38,870 nucleotides of DNA from positions 1 through 38,870 of the forward strand of contig JBIOYR010000031.1 in NCBI GenBank assembly GCA_044870245.1, read 5' to 3'. Positions within the stretch are counted from its first letter, which is position 1. Every line of letters begins with the position of its first letter. The DNA is from DATAFF01 sp044870245 (GTDB lineage Bacteria > Pseudomonadota > Alphaproteobacteria > Rhizobiales > Aestuariivirgaceae). Shown one piece after another: positions 15,576 to 24,528 of the stretch. Made by a program: the position numbers and the translations under genes. Below the pieces are notes generated by a model, which was not told the origin of the DNA, did not search any database, and saw nothing but the letters and a program-made list of their open reading frames with translations.

Positions 15576-15833
15576 GGGCGTGGACTGATCTCCTGGCCTT
15601 GATCCACGCCCGAAAAACAGATGGTTAACCGGTGTTACCAAACTGAACGGTGCGCGAGCAATCTCGAACTAGCGCCTTCCGCCAGTCCCAGGAGACCGGT
15701 GTCAGCAAATTTGGGCGTGGACTGATCTCCCGGCCTTCGTCCACGCCCAAACAAAGACTTTCTACCGGTGTCGTGAATCTGGACGGTGCGCGAGCAATCT
15801 CGAAGGAGCGCATTCCGCCAGTCCCGGGAGACC
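15576..15833. ncRNA. Two tandem ~122-bp repeats with conserved pairing; candidate structured RNA
   Basis: Unit A (15576-15697) and unit B (15713-15833) repeat at 136-137 bases with most positions identical. Each begins with a 9-bp hairpin, GGGCGTGGA/TCCACGCCC, whose loop contains TCTCCYGG. The complement CCRGGAGA lies near the end of the unit. The loop base is T in A and C in B while its partner is A in A and G in B, a compensatory change. A small CGAG-CAAT-CTCG hairpin lies between. The whole would fold as a loop-to-tail pseudoknot. Strand and function are unknown, no T-rich terminator is obvious, and I recognise no RNA family. Confidence 0.5.
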
Positions 15834-15859
15834 ATTCGGCAAATATAAAGTACCGAGAG

Positions 15860-15944
15860 TGGGGGGCAAGGGATTCGAACCCTTACGAGAATTGCTCTCA
15901 GGACAATCACGGTGTACCGCGTCTCCCATTTTCGCCAGCCCCCC
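15860..15944 (-). tRNA. Leu-like class II tRNA with GTG anticodon (possibly pseudogene)
   Basis: The minus strand folds as a full cloverleaf: a 7-bp acceptor (GGGGGGC/GCCCCCC), a 3-bp D stem with GG and A21 in its loop, a long variable arm (GAGA/TCTC) and a T arm with TTCGAAT between AAGGG and CCCTT. The D arm TGGCGAAAATGGGAGACGC and discriminator A73 resemble tRNA-Leu. The anticodon loop reads CCGTGAT, giving anticodon GTG (15908-15910, His codons), with C instead of the universal U33 and one mismatch in the anticodon stem. No CCA is encoded after A73. It may be a decayed tRNA-Leu or a non-canonical tRNA. Confidence 0.6.
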
Positions 15945-16011
15945 CGGCAGCACCCGCAAGACCTACATAGCGGGAGCAACCGGGAATTGAAAACTAGCGA
16001 AAATGCACTAA

Positions 16012-16566
16012 TCACTTGATCAGGGGCAGGAGCTCCTTGAACGCCGGGGTGCCGGCTTCGCCCAGCCATTCGAACACCACCATCTCGGTGGTGACGATGC
16101 CGGCGCCGCCGGAGGACAGACGGTCGAGGCAGGCCTTCTCGCTTTCGAGGGTGCGCGAGGAGGTGGCGTCGGTGACGACGAACACCTCGTAGCCTTCCTC
16201 CATCAGAGTCGCCGCAGTCTGCATGACGCAGATATGCGCCTCCATGCCGGCGATCACCGCCTGGCGCCTTCCCAGCGCGCGGAATGCGGCGGCGAAGTCC
16301 TTGTCCTCCATGCAGGAGAAATGCAGCTTTTCGAGCACCATCAGACCGTCGGCGACTTTCGCCAGGTCGGAAACGGTGTGGCCGAGGCCCTTGGGATATT
16401 GCTCGGTCAGCAGCACCGGGATGCCAAGCCGCTTGGCGGCGGTGACCAGGATCTTGGCATTGCGGATGGTGCGGGCCGGCGCCTGCATTGCCGGCACCAG
16501 CCGTTCCTGCATGTCGATGACGATGAGGCAGGACTCCCTGGCGCGGATCAGCATGGATCGGGTCAT
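16012..16566 (-). CDS. Isochorismatase-family cysteine hydrolase
   Basis: The 184-residue protein has the isochorismatase/nicotinamidase fold with the catalytic triad in place: D18 (VIDMQE), K80 (EKLHFS) and C113 (EAHICVM). The family hydrolyses amides (nicotinamide, carbamoyl-sarcosine, ureido compounds) or vinyl ethers. It overlaps the GntR gene by 4 bases and is cotranscribed with it, divergently from the FAD-glnT-glx genes. A role in cleaving an amide intermediate of that pathway is plausible but unproven. Confidence 0.88.
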   Translation of the reverse strand: MTRSMLIRARESCLIVIDMQERLVPAMQAPARTIRNAKILVTAAKRLGIPVLLTEQYPKGLGHTVSDLAKVADGLMVLEKLHFSCMEDKDFAAAFRALGRRQAVIAGMEAHICVMQTAATLMEEGYEVFVVTDATSSRTLESEKACLDRLSSGGAGIVTTEMVVFEWLGEAGTPAFKELLPLIK

Positions 16567-17267
16567 TCGGTCGTCTCGGCGCCGATCAGATGCTGGCGGG
16601 CAGTCTCGAGGTGGCGGGTGATCGCCGCCACGGCGCCAGTGACGTCGCGGCTGGCAATCGCATGGAGGATGGCGCGATGCTGGTCGTTATAGAGCGCGAT
16701 GGTCTCGGGGTTAAGGATCACCGTCTTCATGCGGTCCCATTGCGCAAGGGTGCGGACGTCATTGATCTCCTGATAGATGTGCAGCATCAACGGATTGCGC
16801 GAGCAGCGCGCCAATGCGAGATGGAAATCGGAATCGAGCCGGGTGAAGCGGTCCTGGTCGGCGCCGCAGGCCTCGAGCTCGGCGAGCACGGCACCGATAT
16901 GATCGAGATCCTTGCTCGAGGCGTGAATGGTGGCGAGCCGCGCCATGCTGGGCTCGACGGCAAGCCGCACCTCGATCAGCTGCAAGGGGCTGATCAGATC
17001 GGCGACGTCGCCGGCGCTGGTGGCGATCGGGCCGGAATAGTTGACGAAGGTGCCGGCGCCGACGCGGCGCACCACCAGGCCGCGACCCTCGAGCTGCTCC
17101 AGCGCCTTGCGCACCGTCGAGCGAGCGGTTCCCAATGCCAGCGCCAATTGTCGCTCGGGCGGGAGCTGGTCCCCATCGGAATAGATGCCGGTCTCGATGG
17201 CGCGGCGCAGCCGAACCACCACGGCATTGGCACCCTTGATGGGAACGAGGCCCGGATCAGCGGTCAT
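16563..17267 (-). CDS. GntR-family regulator, FCD (FadR/VanR) subgroup
   Basis: This 234-residue regulator has an N-terminal winged helix (GDQLPPERQLALALGTARSTVRKALEQLEGRGLV, about 32-65) and a helical FCD ligand domain with the usual metal/ligand segments FHLALARCSRNPLM and DQHRAILHAIASRD. ATG 17267 is used; a TTG at 17291 would add eight residues, and neither has a clear ribosome site. It probably controls the divergent FAD-glnT-glx operon and its own hydrolase partner through the 89-base gap between them. Confidence 0.88.
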   Translation of the reverse strand: MTADPGLVPIKGANAVVVRLRRAIETGIYSDGDQLPPERQLALALGTARSTVRKALEQLEGRGLVVRRVGAGTFVNYSGPIATSAGDVADLISPLQLIEVRLAVEPSMARLATIHASSKDLDHIGAVLAELEACGADQDRFTRLDSDFHLALARCSRNPLMLHIYQEINDVRTLAQWDRMKTVILNPETIALYNDQHRAILHAIASRDVTGAVAAITRHLETARQHLIGAETTE

Positions 17268-17356
17268 GAGCGGTCGTGAATTGGTTTGCAATTGGTCTCA
17301 TTTTCATGAAATCATATCGACGAAAAAGCGTCGAACGGCAAGGGAGGAAAGACCGG
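17268..17356. promoter_or_regulatory. Divergent promoter region of the glx-type operon
   Basis: This 89-base gap contains a 10-bp perfect palindrome TTTCATGAAA (17302-17311) and an inverted repeat TCGACG-N6-CGTCGA (17317-17334). Either may be the operator of the adjacent GntR regulator. AGGGAGG at about 17340-17346 is the ribosome site of the FAD gene. Confidence 0.5.
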
Positions 17357-18703
17357 ATGGCGGTTCCGGAGGGCGTAAAATATGCCGTCATCGGTGCTGG
17401 GATCCACGGTTTGAGCACCGCTTACCACCTCGCATTGAAGCTCAAGGAAACCGGGCGCGGCTCGGGCCGCGACGTGGTGGTGGTCGACAAGACGGGGGTG
17501 GCGGCCGGTGCCTCGGGAATCGCCTGCGGGGTGGTCCGCAATAATTATTTTCAGCCGGCAATGCGCGAGCTGATGGCCCATTCGGTCGAGGTGTGGGAGA
17601 GCGACCCCAAGGCCTACTCCTATCATCCCGTCGGCTATATGCAGATCAGCCCCGAGGTCATGCATGAGGGCTGCGCCAGCATCTACGAGCAACAGCGGGC
17701 GATCGGCTATGACTCGGTGTTCGTCGAGGGCGAAGCCCGCTGCCAGTCTTACATGCGCGAGCTGTTCGACGACTGGCAGGCCAGGAACATCACCTCGGTG
17801 CTGCATGAGAAGCGTGGCGGCTATGCCAACAACCAGGCCTCGATGCGCGGGCTTGCCGCCAAGGCCGAAGGGCAGGGTGTGCGGATCCTCGAAGGGGTCG
17901 AGGTCACCGGCTTCGAGTTCGGCAACAACAGCCGGGCGGTGACGGCGCTCGTCACTTCGGAAGGGCGCATTGCCTGCGACTATGTGGTGGTGGGCGTCGG
18001 GCCGTGGGTCAACCGCATCTGGAACATGCTCGAGCTGCCGCGCGACATCACGGTGGTCGGCCGCGACGGCAAGCGCCATGACGGCATCAGGATGTGGAAA
18101 TATTGGTGCCTCGAGGAGGGGACGCTCGGCGTCGACCCCGACATGCACAAGACCAATGACGGGCGGATGCCGCCGGTGATCCATGTCGACACCGATGCGC
18201 CGCTCTATTCCGACATCGACGGCAAGCTGATCACCGACCAGCTGTGGGGCCTCTATTACAAGCCGGACTTCAATTTCGGCGGCATCCAAGGCGGTTCATC
18301 GCCCTATGTGGTGCCGGGGGAGCCGGACGCGGTGGCGGTCGATCCCTATGGTCCCGAAAGCCCCGATTTCGTGGTGGGCGAGAAGTTCATCGAGAGCTGG
18401 TGCTCGATGCTGGCGCATTGCCAGAAGCGGTTCGAGGGCAAGTCGCATCTCTACCGACGCGAGGAGAATTCGGGCGGCCTCGGCTGCTTCACGCCGGACA
18501 GCTTCCCGGTGTTCGACGTGTTCCGCGACAATGTCTATGTCATCGCCGATTCCAATCACGGCTACAAGATGCTCGGTGTCGGCAAGCTGGTGGCCGGCGA
18601 GATCGCGGGCGAGAGCTCGCGGCTGCTCGGGCCCTTCCGGTTCTCGCGCTATGAGCAGGGCAAGCTCCATCCGGTGTCACGGAGCCCGTTCCCCTGGAGC
18701 TGA
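17357..18703 (+). CDS. Single-chain FAD-dependent amine oxidoreductase (sarcosine-oxidase-like)
   Basis: The 448-residue protein is in the DAO/SoxB-like FAD family. It has GAGIHG (13-18) near the N-terminus, an ATG-type GVGPWVN segment in the middle and a C-terminal FAD segment VIADSNHGYKMLGVGKLVAGEI. Such enzymes oxidise secondary or tertiary amines. ATG 17357 is chosen because AGGGAGG lies about 9 bases upstream. It heads an operon with a GlnT-like enzyme and glxBCD. In the N-methylglutamate route the last step needs a four-subunit dehydrogenase (MgdABCD); here only this single FAD chain is present, so either it works alone or the pathway differs. Confidence 0.85.
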   Translation: MAVPEGVKYAVIGAGIHGLSTAYHLALKLKETGRGSGRDVVVVDKTGVAAGASGIACGVVRNNYFQPAMRELMAHSVEVWESDPKAYSYHPVGYMQISPEVMHEGCASIYEQQRAIGYDSVFVEGEARCQSYMRELFDDWQARNITSVLHEKRGGYANNQASMRGLAAKAEGQGVRILEGVEVTGFEFGNNSRAVTALVTSEGRIACDYVVVGVGPWVNRIWNMLELPRDITVVGRDGKRHDGIRMWKYWCLEEGTLGVDPDMHKTNDGRMPPVIHVDTDAPLYSDIDGKLITDQLWGLYYKPDFNFGGIQGGSSPYVVPGEPDAVAVDPYGPESPDFVVGEKFIESWCSMLAHCQKRFEGKSHLYRREENSGGLGCFTPDSFPVFDVFRDNVYVIADSNHGYKMLGVGKLVAGEIAGESSRLLGPFRFSRYEQGKLHPVSRSPFPWS

Positions 18704-18749
18704 TCGTTCGTGCAGCAGCGAATCATATGAAGGTTTGGGAGAGAAGCGC

Positions 18750-20210
18750 ATGGCCACCGACTATGAGAAATTCACCAAGGCGAGCGGTCGCGACGACTTG
18801 ATCAGGGAGGTGCGAGCGAAGATCGATCAGCTCGGCATCCAATATCTCTATCTGCAGTTCGTCTCGGTGACCGGACGGGTGATGGGCAAGGGCATCCCGG
18901 CCGACCATTGGGAGAACGTCGCCAATGGCGGCTTCCAGCTGGTTTATGGTGCGACCGTCAACCTGTTCCTCAACCGCCATGGCGAATATATGGGCTATGG
19001 GCCGGAGGCGGCCGAGCTCGTCGGCGTGCCGGAGCCCGAGACCTTCATGCAGCTTCCCTGGGACAAGCGGGTGGCGCGCATGTTCTGCACGCTGTTCCGC
19101 AATCGCGAGGAGCGTGACAATCCGGGTGGGTTCCTCACTGCCGACTGCCGCGGCAATCTGCGCCGGCTGCATGACCAGTTCGAGGCCGATCACGGGCTCA
19201 GGCTGCGGCACGGCACCGAGCCCGAAATGATGTGGCTCAAGAAGGATCATTCGGGCTATTCGCGGCCCTATTGCTATCACGTCGACCAGTTCGAGAGCCT
19301 GCGCCCGGTCTATATGCGGGTGATCGACTATTGCCGGCAGATGGGCCTCGACATGATCCAGGGCGACCATGAGGACAGCCCCGGCCAGCTCGAGCTCAAC
19401 TTCACCTATGACGATGCGCTCAGGACCGCCGACCGGCTCACCACCTACCGCCAGGTCTGCGCCCAGGTGGCGCGCGAGTTCGACATCATCGCCTGCTTCA
19501 TGTGCAAGCCGTTCATGGGCGTGTCGGCGAATGGCTGCCACCACAACATCTCGCTGTGGAAGGGCGGCAAGGACGAGTTCAAGCCGCTCGGCAACGATCC
19601 GGAAAACCTCCCCGGGCTCAAGCAGAACTACATGTACCGGCGCGGCGGCGAAAACACCTTCATGCCGGATACCGGCGACATCCAGCTTCCGGGTCAGACC
19701 GGACTGTGGGCGATCGGCGGCATCGTCAAGCATCTCGGCGGGCTCACCGCCATCGGCTGCTCGACGGTCAATTCCTATCGCCGGCTGTGGGACACCGGCT
19801 TCTGGGCGCCGGTGTTCGCCGACTGGGGGTTCCAGAACCGCACAACGGGCCTCAGGATCTCGGCGCCCGGCCGCTTCGAATATCGGGCGGTCGATTCGAT
19901 GGTCAATCCCTATCTGATGGCGGCGGGCCTCCTGCGCGCCATGGATGACGGACTCAACAACAAGTTCGATCCGGGCAAGCCCGAGGAGCGCAACATCTAT
20001 CAGGCGATGGAGGCTGGCAAGCAGGTCAAGAAGCTGCCGATGACGCTTGGGGATGCGCTCGCGGCGCTGAAGAACGACGAGGTGATCCGCTCGGCGATGC
20101 CGGGCGAGATGTACCGGCTCTATGACGAGTACAAGCGCGACGAATGGGAGCGCTTCCTCCATACCGCCACCGAATGGGACTTGAAGACCTATCTCGACTG
20201 CCTGCCGTGA
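18750..20210 (+). CDS. glnT: Glutamine-synthetase-family ligase (GlnT / gamma-glutamylamide synthetase type)
   Basis: This 486-residue protein has the glutamine synthetase catalytic fold: metal-ligand segments GTEPEMMW and GDHEDSPGQLELNF, the ATP-site region KPFMGVSANGCHHNISLW, the flap-like NRTTGLRIS and RFEYRAVDSMVNPYL. Relatives called GlnT or type III, and GmaS in methylamine use, join glutamate to ammonia or an alkylamine. GGAGAG lies about 7 bases before ATG 18750. Its place between an amine-oxidase-like protein and glxBCD points to gamma-glutamylation of an amine rather than housekeeping ammonia assimilation, but the amine is unknown. Confidence 0.85.
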   Translation: MATDYEKFTKASGRDDLIREVRAKIDQLGIQYLYLQFVSVTGRVMGKGIPADHWENVANGGFQLVYGATVNLFLNRHGEYMGYGPEAAELVGVPEPETFMQLPWDKRVARMFCTLFRNREERDNPGGFLTADCRGNLRRLHDQFEADHGLRLRHGTEPEMMWLKKDHSGYSRPYCYHVDQFESLRPVYMRVIDYCRQMGLDMIQGDHEDSPGQLELNFTYDDALRTADRLTTYRQVCAQVAREFDIIACFMCKPFMGVSANGCHHNISLWKGGKDEFKPLGNDPENLPGLKQNYMYRRGGENTFMPDTGDIQLPGQTGLWAIGGIVKHLGGLTAIGCSTVNSYRRLWDTGFWAPVFADWGFQNRTTGLRISAPGRFEYRAVDSMVNPYLMAAGLLRAMDDGLNNKFDPGKPEERNIYQAMEAGKQVKKLPMTLGDALAALKNDEVIRSAMPGEMYRLYDEYKRDEWERFLHTATEWDLKTYLDCLP

Positions 20211-20235
20211 ACGATCGATTGGAGGCGAGAGTACG

Positions 20236-21171
20236 ATGTGCGGAATAGCAGGGCTGATCCATCGCGACGGCACCGCCAATATCGGCAAGGAAATGACGGC
20301 GATGCTCCTGTCGCTGCGCCATCGCGGGCCGGACTCCACCGGCTATGCGCTCTATGGCGGGCCGGGGCGAAACGACTATGTGATGCGCTTCAAGGTGGCC
20401 GAGCAGGAGGACACCAGGAAGGGCTTCGACATCCATGACGAGATCAAGCGCCGTCGGGCGCTGGTCGAGGAGCGGATGAAGAGCCTCGGCGTCACCGTGC
20501 TCCAGCGCGAGGATGCCACGGAATATGCCTATCGCTACCGCATCCAGTATGACGGCGACATGAAGAAGCTCGCCGATTTCATCGAGGATGTTCCGAAAGT
20601 GGAGATCCTGTCGTTCGGCCATGCGCTCGAGCTGATCAAGGATCTCGGCGATGCCGGGGTGGTTGCCGGACAATACGGCCTCAACGATTTCACCGGCACC
20701 CATGCGATCGGCCACACGCGGATGGCGACCGAGTCCGATGTCGACATCCGCTCGGCCCATCCCTATTGGGCCTATCCCTATAACGACATCGCGGTCGTCC
20801 ATAATGGTCAGATCACGAACTACTGGGCAATGCGCCGCGAGTTCGAGCGCCGCGGCCACCGTTTCATGTCGAATTGCGATTCCGAGCTTCTGGCGGTCTA
20901 CACGGCCTATAATCTGGACCAGGGTGCGAGCCTCGAGGACTCGCTGAAGGGCTCGATCGACGATATTGACGGGGTGTTCACCTATCTCGTCGCCACCAAG
21001 GACCAGCTCGGCATGGCCAAGGACACGATGGCCGCCAAGCCGATGGTGCTCTACGAAAGCGACCAGCTGGTGGCGCTCGCCTCGGAGGAGGTGGCGATCA
21101 GAAGCGTGATCCCGCATGAGATCGATACCTCGGACCCCTATGATGGAGTGGTGCGCGTATGGCAGGCCTGA
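20236..21171 (+). CDS. glxB: Class II glutamine amidotransferase GlxB (MgsA-like)
   Basis: The 311-residue protein begins Met-Cys, so Cys2 is the N-terminal nucleophile of the Ntn hydrolase fold after Met removal. RHRGPDS (29-35), HTRMATES and VHNGQITNY are the glutamine-binding and oxyanion segments. It corresponds to the amidotransferase domain of glutamate synthase as a separate protein (GlxB, or MgsA of N-methylglutamate synthase). It should release ammonia or an alkylamine from glutamine or a gamma-glutamylamide for GlxD. Its 3' end overlaps glxC by 13 bases. Confidence 0.88.
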   Translation: MCGIAGLIHRDGTANIGKEMTAMLLSLRHRGPDSTGYALYGGPGRNDYVMRFKVAEQEDTRKGFDIHDEIKRRRALVEERMKSLGVTVLQREDATEYAYRYRIQYDGDMKKLADFIEDVPKVEILSFGHALELIKDLGDAGVVAGQYGLNDFTGTHAIGHTRMATESDVDIRSAHPYWAYPYNDIAVVHNGQITNYWAMRREFERRGHRFMSNCDSELLAVYTAYNLDQGASLEDSLKGSIDDIDGVFTYLVATKDQLGMAKDTMAAKPMVLYESDQLVALASEEVAIRSVIPHEIDTSDPYDGVVRVWQA

Positions 21172-22016
21172 CGACCAAGCCGAAATCCCATGCCTCGCTC
21201 GAGATGGGGATGCATACCGAGGCGCTCGCCGGCCGCAGCCAGCAGCGGTTCTTCGACATCTCCGAGGAAAGCACCGGCTTCGGCTACCCCGATGCGCCGG
21301 ATGTCGACTTCAACAAGCGGGCGGAGGTCGATTGCGCCGGGCGCGAGTCGCGCGACATCAATCTCGAGATCCGTTCGCTGATCAAGCAGGGCTACGGCAC
21401 CATCGTGCTCGCCAATCCGGGGGCAAAGCACTCGCTCGCGGTCGGCATCCTCAACCGGCTCAACCTGATCATCAAGGGCAGTTGCGGCTATTTCGCCTGC
21501 GGGCTGATCGACGGACCGAATGTGCGCATCGCCGGTCGCGTCGGCTGGGCGTGCGGGGAGAACATGCTGGCCGGCACCATCGTCATCGAGAAGAATGCGG
21601 GCAGCCAGTTCGGCGCGGCGTTGCGCGGCGGCGATCTGGTCTGCAAGGGCTCGGTCGGCGGGCGCACCGGGGTCGACCAGAAGGGCGGCACGATCATCGT
21701 CGGCGGCGACACCGGCGCCTTCACCGGCTTCATGATGCAGCGCGGCCGGATGGTGATCTGCGGCGATGCCGGCAAGAATCTCGGCGATTCGATGTATGAC
21801 GGAACGATCTATATCGGCGGCGAGCCGCGCTCGCTCGGAGTCGATGCGGTGTGGGCGGAAATGACGGCGGGCGACCGCGAATGGCTCGCCCGCAAGCTCA
21901 AGATCTACGACATGGTGCCGGCCGCCGGCCTCGACAATTTCCGCAAGATCGTCGCCGGCAAACAGCTATGGAACTACGACAATCTCGAGCCGAGCGAAAA
22001 GAAGCTGGTGCTCTAA
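21159..22016 (+). CDS. glxC: GXGXG-domain protein GlxC (MgsB-like)
   Basis: The 285-residue protein is the glutamate-synthase C-terminal GXGXG beta-helix domain as a separate subunit. Repeated Gly-rich coils include GSCGYFACG, GRVGWACGENM, GGDTGAFTG and GDAGKNLGDSMYDGTIYIGG. It is structural rather than catalytic in glutamate synthase. ATG 21159 lies inside the glxB 3' end with GGAG about 13 bases upstream, indicating coupled translation. It precedes glxD by 11 bases. Confidence 0.9.
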   Translation: MAGLTTKPKSHASLEMGMHTEALAGRSQQRFFDISEESTGFGYPDAPDVDFNKRAEVDCAGRESRDINLEIRSLIKQGYGTIVLANPGAKHSLAVGILNRLNLIIKGSCGYFACGLIDGPNVRIAGRVGWACGENMLAGTIVIEKNAGSQFGAALRGGDLVCKGSVGGRTGVDQKGGTIIVGGDTGAFTGFMMQRGRMVICGDAGKNLGDSMYDGTIYIGGEPRSLGVDAVWAEMTAGDREWLARKLKIYDMVPAAGLDNFRKIVAGKQLWNYDNLEPSEKKLVL

Positions 22017-22027
22017 AGGAATTCGCC

Positions 22028-23452
22028 ATGCCCAAGAAGCACACAGAGACGAAAGTCGTGAAGAAGAACGGCCAGCCATCGCCGGTGGCGCCGCTGGCGC
22101 GGGCGCCGGCGGAGAGTCGCAAATACGTTCTCGGCCAGTCGCGCATCTTCACGCCCGAGGTCATCAACGACATCCACATCAAGTCGGAGCTTGGCCGCTA
22201 CCGCATGCGCGGCTTCTCGCTGTTCAAGAAGATCCCCCATTGGGACGATCTGACGTTCCTGCCCGGAACGCTGACGCGCTTCGTCATCGAGGGCTATCGC
22301 GAGAAATGCGAGACCAAGACGGTGATCGGGCCACGCGCCAAGCGGCCGATGGAGCTCGACATCCCGATTTACGTCACCGGCATGAGCTTCGGGGCGCTGT
22401 CCTACGAGGCAAAGATCGCGCTCGCCCGCGGCGCCACCATGGCGGGCTCCGCGACCTGCTCGGGCGAAGGCGGGATGATCCCGGACGAGCGGCGCTACTC
22501 GATGAAGTGGCTCTATCAGTGCATCCAGTCGCGCTACGGCTTCAATCCGCATCATCTGCGGCTCGCCGATGCCTGCGAGTTCTTCATCGGACAGGGCTGC
22601 AAGGTCGGGCTCGGCGGCCATCTGATGGGCCAGAAGGTGACCGACCAGGTGGCGGAGATGCGCTCGCTGCCGGCCGGCATCGACCAGCGCTCGCCGGCGC
22701 GGCATCCCGACTGGCTGGGTCCGGACGATCTGGCGCTCAAGATCAACGAGATCCGCGAGGCGACCAATGCCGAGATCCCGATCCAGCTCAAGCTCGGGGC
22801 GGCACGGGTCTATGACGATGTCCGCATGGCGGTGAAGTGCGATCCCGACTCGATCTATATCGACGGGATGGAGGGCGGCACCGGCGCCGGCCCGCATGTC
22901 GCCACCGAGGATACGGGGATTCCCGGAATCGCGGCGATCCGCGAGGCGCGGCGCGCCATCGACGAGCTTGGCAAGCGCGGCGAGATCTCGCTCATCTATG
23001 CCGGCGGCATCCGCAATGGCGGCGATGTTGCCAAGGCGCTGGCCCTTGGAGCCGATGCGGTGGCGATCGGTCATTCGGTGATGATGGCGCTCAATTGCAA
23101 CAAGCATATCGAAGGCGTCACCGACTATCCCAACGAGATCGGCGTCGAGGCGGGCTATTGCTATCACTGCCATACCGGCCGCTGCCCGGTCGGCGTTGCC
23201 ACCCAGGATCCGGTGCTGCGCCAGCGGCTTGATCCCGACCGGGCGGCGGAGCGGGTCTACAACTTCCTCCATACGCTGACCATGGAAGCGCAGATGCTGG
23301 CGCGGGCCTGCGGCAAGACCAATATCCATTCGCTTGAGCCCGAGGATCTGGCGGCGCTCACCATGGAGGCATCGGCCATGTGCAAGGTGCCGCTCGCCGG
23401 CACCAATTATGTCGTCGGCATGGATGGCGGCGGCAACTACCACACCTATTGA
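22028..23452 (+). CDS. glxD: Glutamate synthase FMN/Fe-S domain protein GlxD (MgsC-like)
   Basis: The 474-residue protein is the FMN-binding (beta/alpha)8 domain of glutamate synthase. Key segments are YVTGMSFGALSYEAKIALARGA, IYIDGMEGGTGAGPHVATEDTGIP, IYAGGIRNGGDVAKALALGADAV and the Fe-S cysteine cluster YCYHCHTGRCPVG. It would aminate 2-oxoglutarate with the amine released by GlxB. In MgsC this yields N-methylglutamate. ATG 22028 has AAAGGA about 8 bases upstream. A charged 30-residue N-terminal extension precedes the domain. Confidence 0.92.
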   Translation: MPKKHTETKVVKKNGQPSPVAPLARAPAESRKYVLGQSRIFTPEVINDIHIKSELGRYRMRGFSLFKKIPHWDDLTFLPGTLTRFVIEGYREKCETKTVIGPRAKRPMELDIPIYVTGMSFGALSYEAKIALARGATMAGSATCSGEGGMIPDERRYSMKWLYQCIQSRYGFNPHHLRLADACEFFIGQGCKVGLGGHLMGQKVTDQVAEMRSLPAGIDQRSPARHPDWLGPDDLALKINEIREATNAEIPIQLKLGAARVYDDVRMAVKCDPDSIYIDGMEGGTGAGPHVATEDTGIPGIAAIREARRAIDELGKRGEISLIYAGGIRNGGDVAKALALGADAVAIGHSVMMALNCNKHIEGVTDYPNEIGVEAGYCYHCHTGRCPVGVATQDPVLRQRLDPDRAAERVYNFLHTLTMEAQMLARACGKTNIHSLEPEDLAALTMEASAMCKVPLAGTNYVVGMDGGGNYHTY

Positions 23453-23465
23453 GGCGAGGGCCAAG

Positions 23466-23878
23466 ATGGCGGGATCGAGCTACAAGGGTTCGCAGGTCAA
23501 GGATGTGGACCAGTTCATCAAGGACTCCAGAGGCCTCGGCTCGACGCGCGAGCAGGAGATCGGCCAGCATATCGGCTATCGCTACGACGTGAATCTGCTG
23601 CCCGATTACGGGCGGCTGACCCCGTTTCTCAAGGGCTATATGGAGTTCATGGGCTGGGAGGATCTCAACTGGCTCGAGGACGTCCATATGGGTTACGAGG
23701 AAGGCGAGCCGGCAATCTTCGACCGCAACGTCAATGGCTGGGTGCGCATTCCGGCGGGCGTCAAGCTTCCCGACAACCAGCAGGATCGCGACATGCTGGC
23801 ACGTGAGCTGCTGATCCGATTCCAGATGTCGCCGAAGCACCCGATGATCGAGCTGAACAAGGCGTATCGGAAGTTCTA

Positions 23879-23879
<1 letters not shown>
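23466..23879 (+). CDS. Unknown 137-aa protein, last gene of the glx operon
   Basis: I do not recognise a named family. The protein is soluble, acidic and aromatic-rich, with MGWEDLNWLEDVHMGYEEG in the middle and a C-terminal helix MSPKHPMIELNKAYRKF. No signal peptide, metal motif or membrane segment is seen. It starts 13 bases after glxD with GAGGCGAGG upstream, so it is certainly part of the operon. It may be an extra subunit or assembly factor of the split glutamate-synthase-like enzyme. The stop codon runs into the heptamer repeat at 23879. Confidence 0.75.
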
Positions 23880-23957
<78 letters not shown>

Positions 23958-23961
23958 GTCT

Positions 23962-24528
23962 TCACATAGGCCACGGATCCGCCTCGGCGCTCTTCCATTC
24001 GGGCTTGAAGGCGAGCACGGCAGCATCGCCGGGTAGATTGGGATTGAACAGCCGGTTGTGCCAGAGCGTCGCCTGGCGCGCCGGATCATCGCTCTCGAGC
24101 TGCCGCGTCCGGCAGAAGATGCGGTAGCGCTGGCTGTATTGGTCGAAGTCGAGCAGCACCGTGCGGGCGGCGAGGATGGCCGCGGCAAGCGGACTCGCGG
24201 CAGCAAACAGCGCCGTCATCTCGTCGGAGAAGGACAACGGGTCCTGGAAATGGTCGGCTGCCAGCCAGGCGAGGCCGGCGCCGCGCGCTTCGGCGTGCTC
24301 ATGGGTGCGCTTCAGCTGATGGCGGAAGTAGGCGGTCGATTCACCGGGCTCGGCCTTGACGATCAGGACGGTCATCCGTTCGCTGAGCAACCGGCCCTTG
24401 CGGCTCCAGACGGCGGGCTGCATCGCCGGCATCGGCTGGCCGTCGAACTGGCGCACGGCGATCTGGCGAATCCGGCACTGCCAGCCCAGGAAATGGTCGC
24501 GCAACGCTTCGTTCGAGATCCTCTTCAT
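23962..24528 (-). CDS. Unknown 188-aa protein
   Basis: No named family is recognised. The protein is soluble with an N-terminus rich in charged and aromatic residues (MKRISNEALRDHFLGWQCRIRQ) and a segment on acyl/nucleotide-like alternation that I cannot assign. Residues about 120-150 are alanine-rich and helical. ATG 24528 is used because GGAG lies about 5 bases upstream; the frame runs open to 24645. It converges on the glx operon and is divergent from the betaine transporter, from which it is separated by 116 bases. Its position between the two suggests involvement in the same pathway. Confidence 0.65.
   Translation of the reverse strand: MKRISNEALRDHFLGWQCRIRQIAVRQFDGQPMPAMQPAVWSRKGRLLSERMTVLIVKAEPGESTAYFRHQLKRTHEHAEARGAGLAWLAADHFQDPLSFSDEMTALFAAASPLAAAILAARTVLLDFDQYSQRYRIFCRTRQLESDDPARQATLWHNRLFNPNLPGDAAVLAFKPEWKSAEADPWPM

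Noticed and set aside
15860..15944. tRNA attachment site of an integrative element
   Set aside because: No integrase, excision gene or duplicated tRNA 3' end was found in the window.
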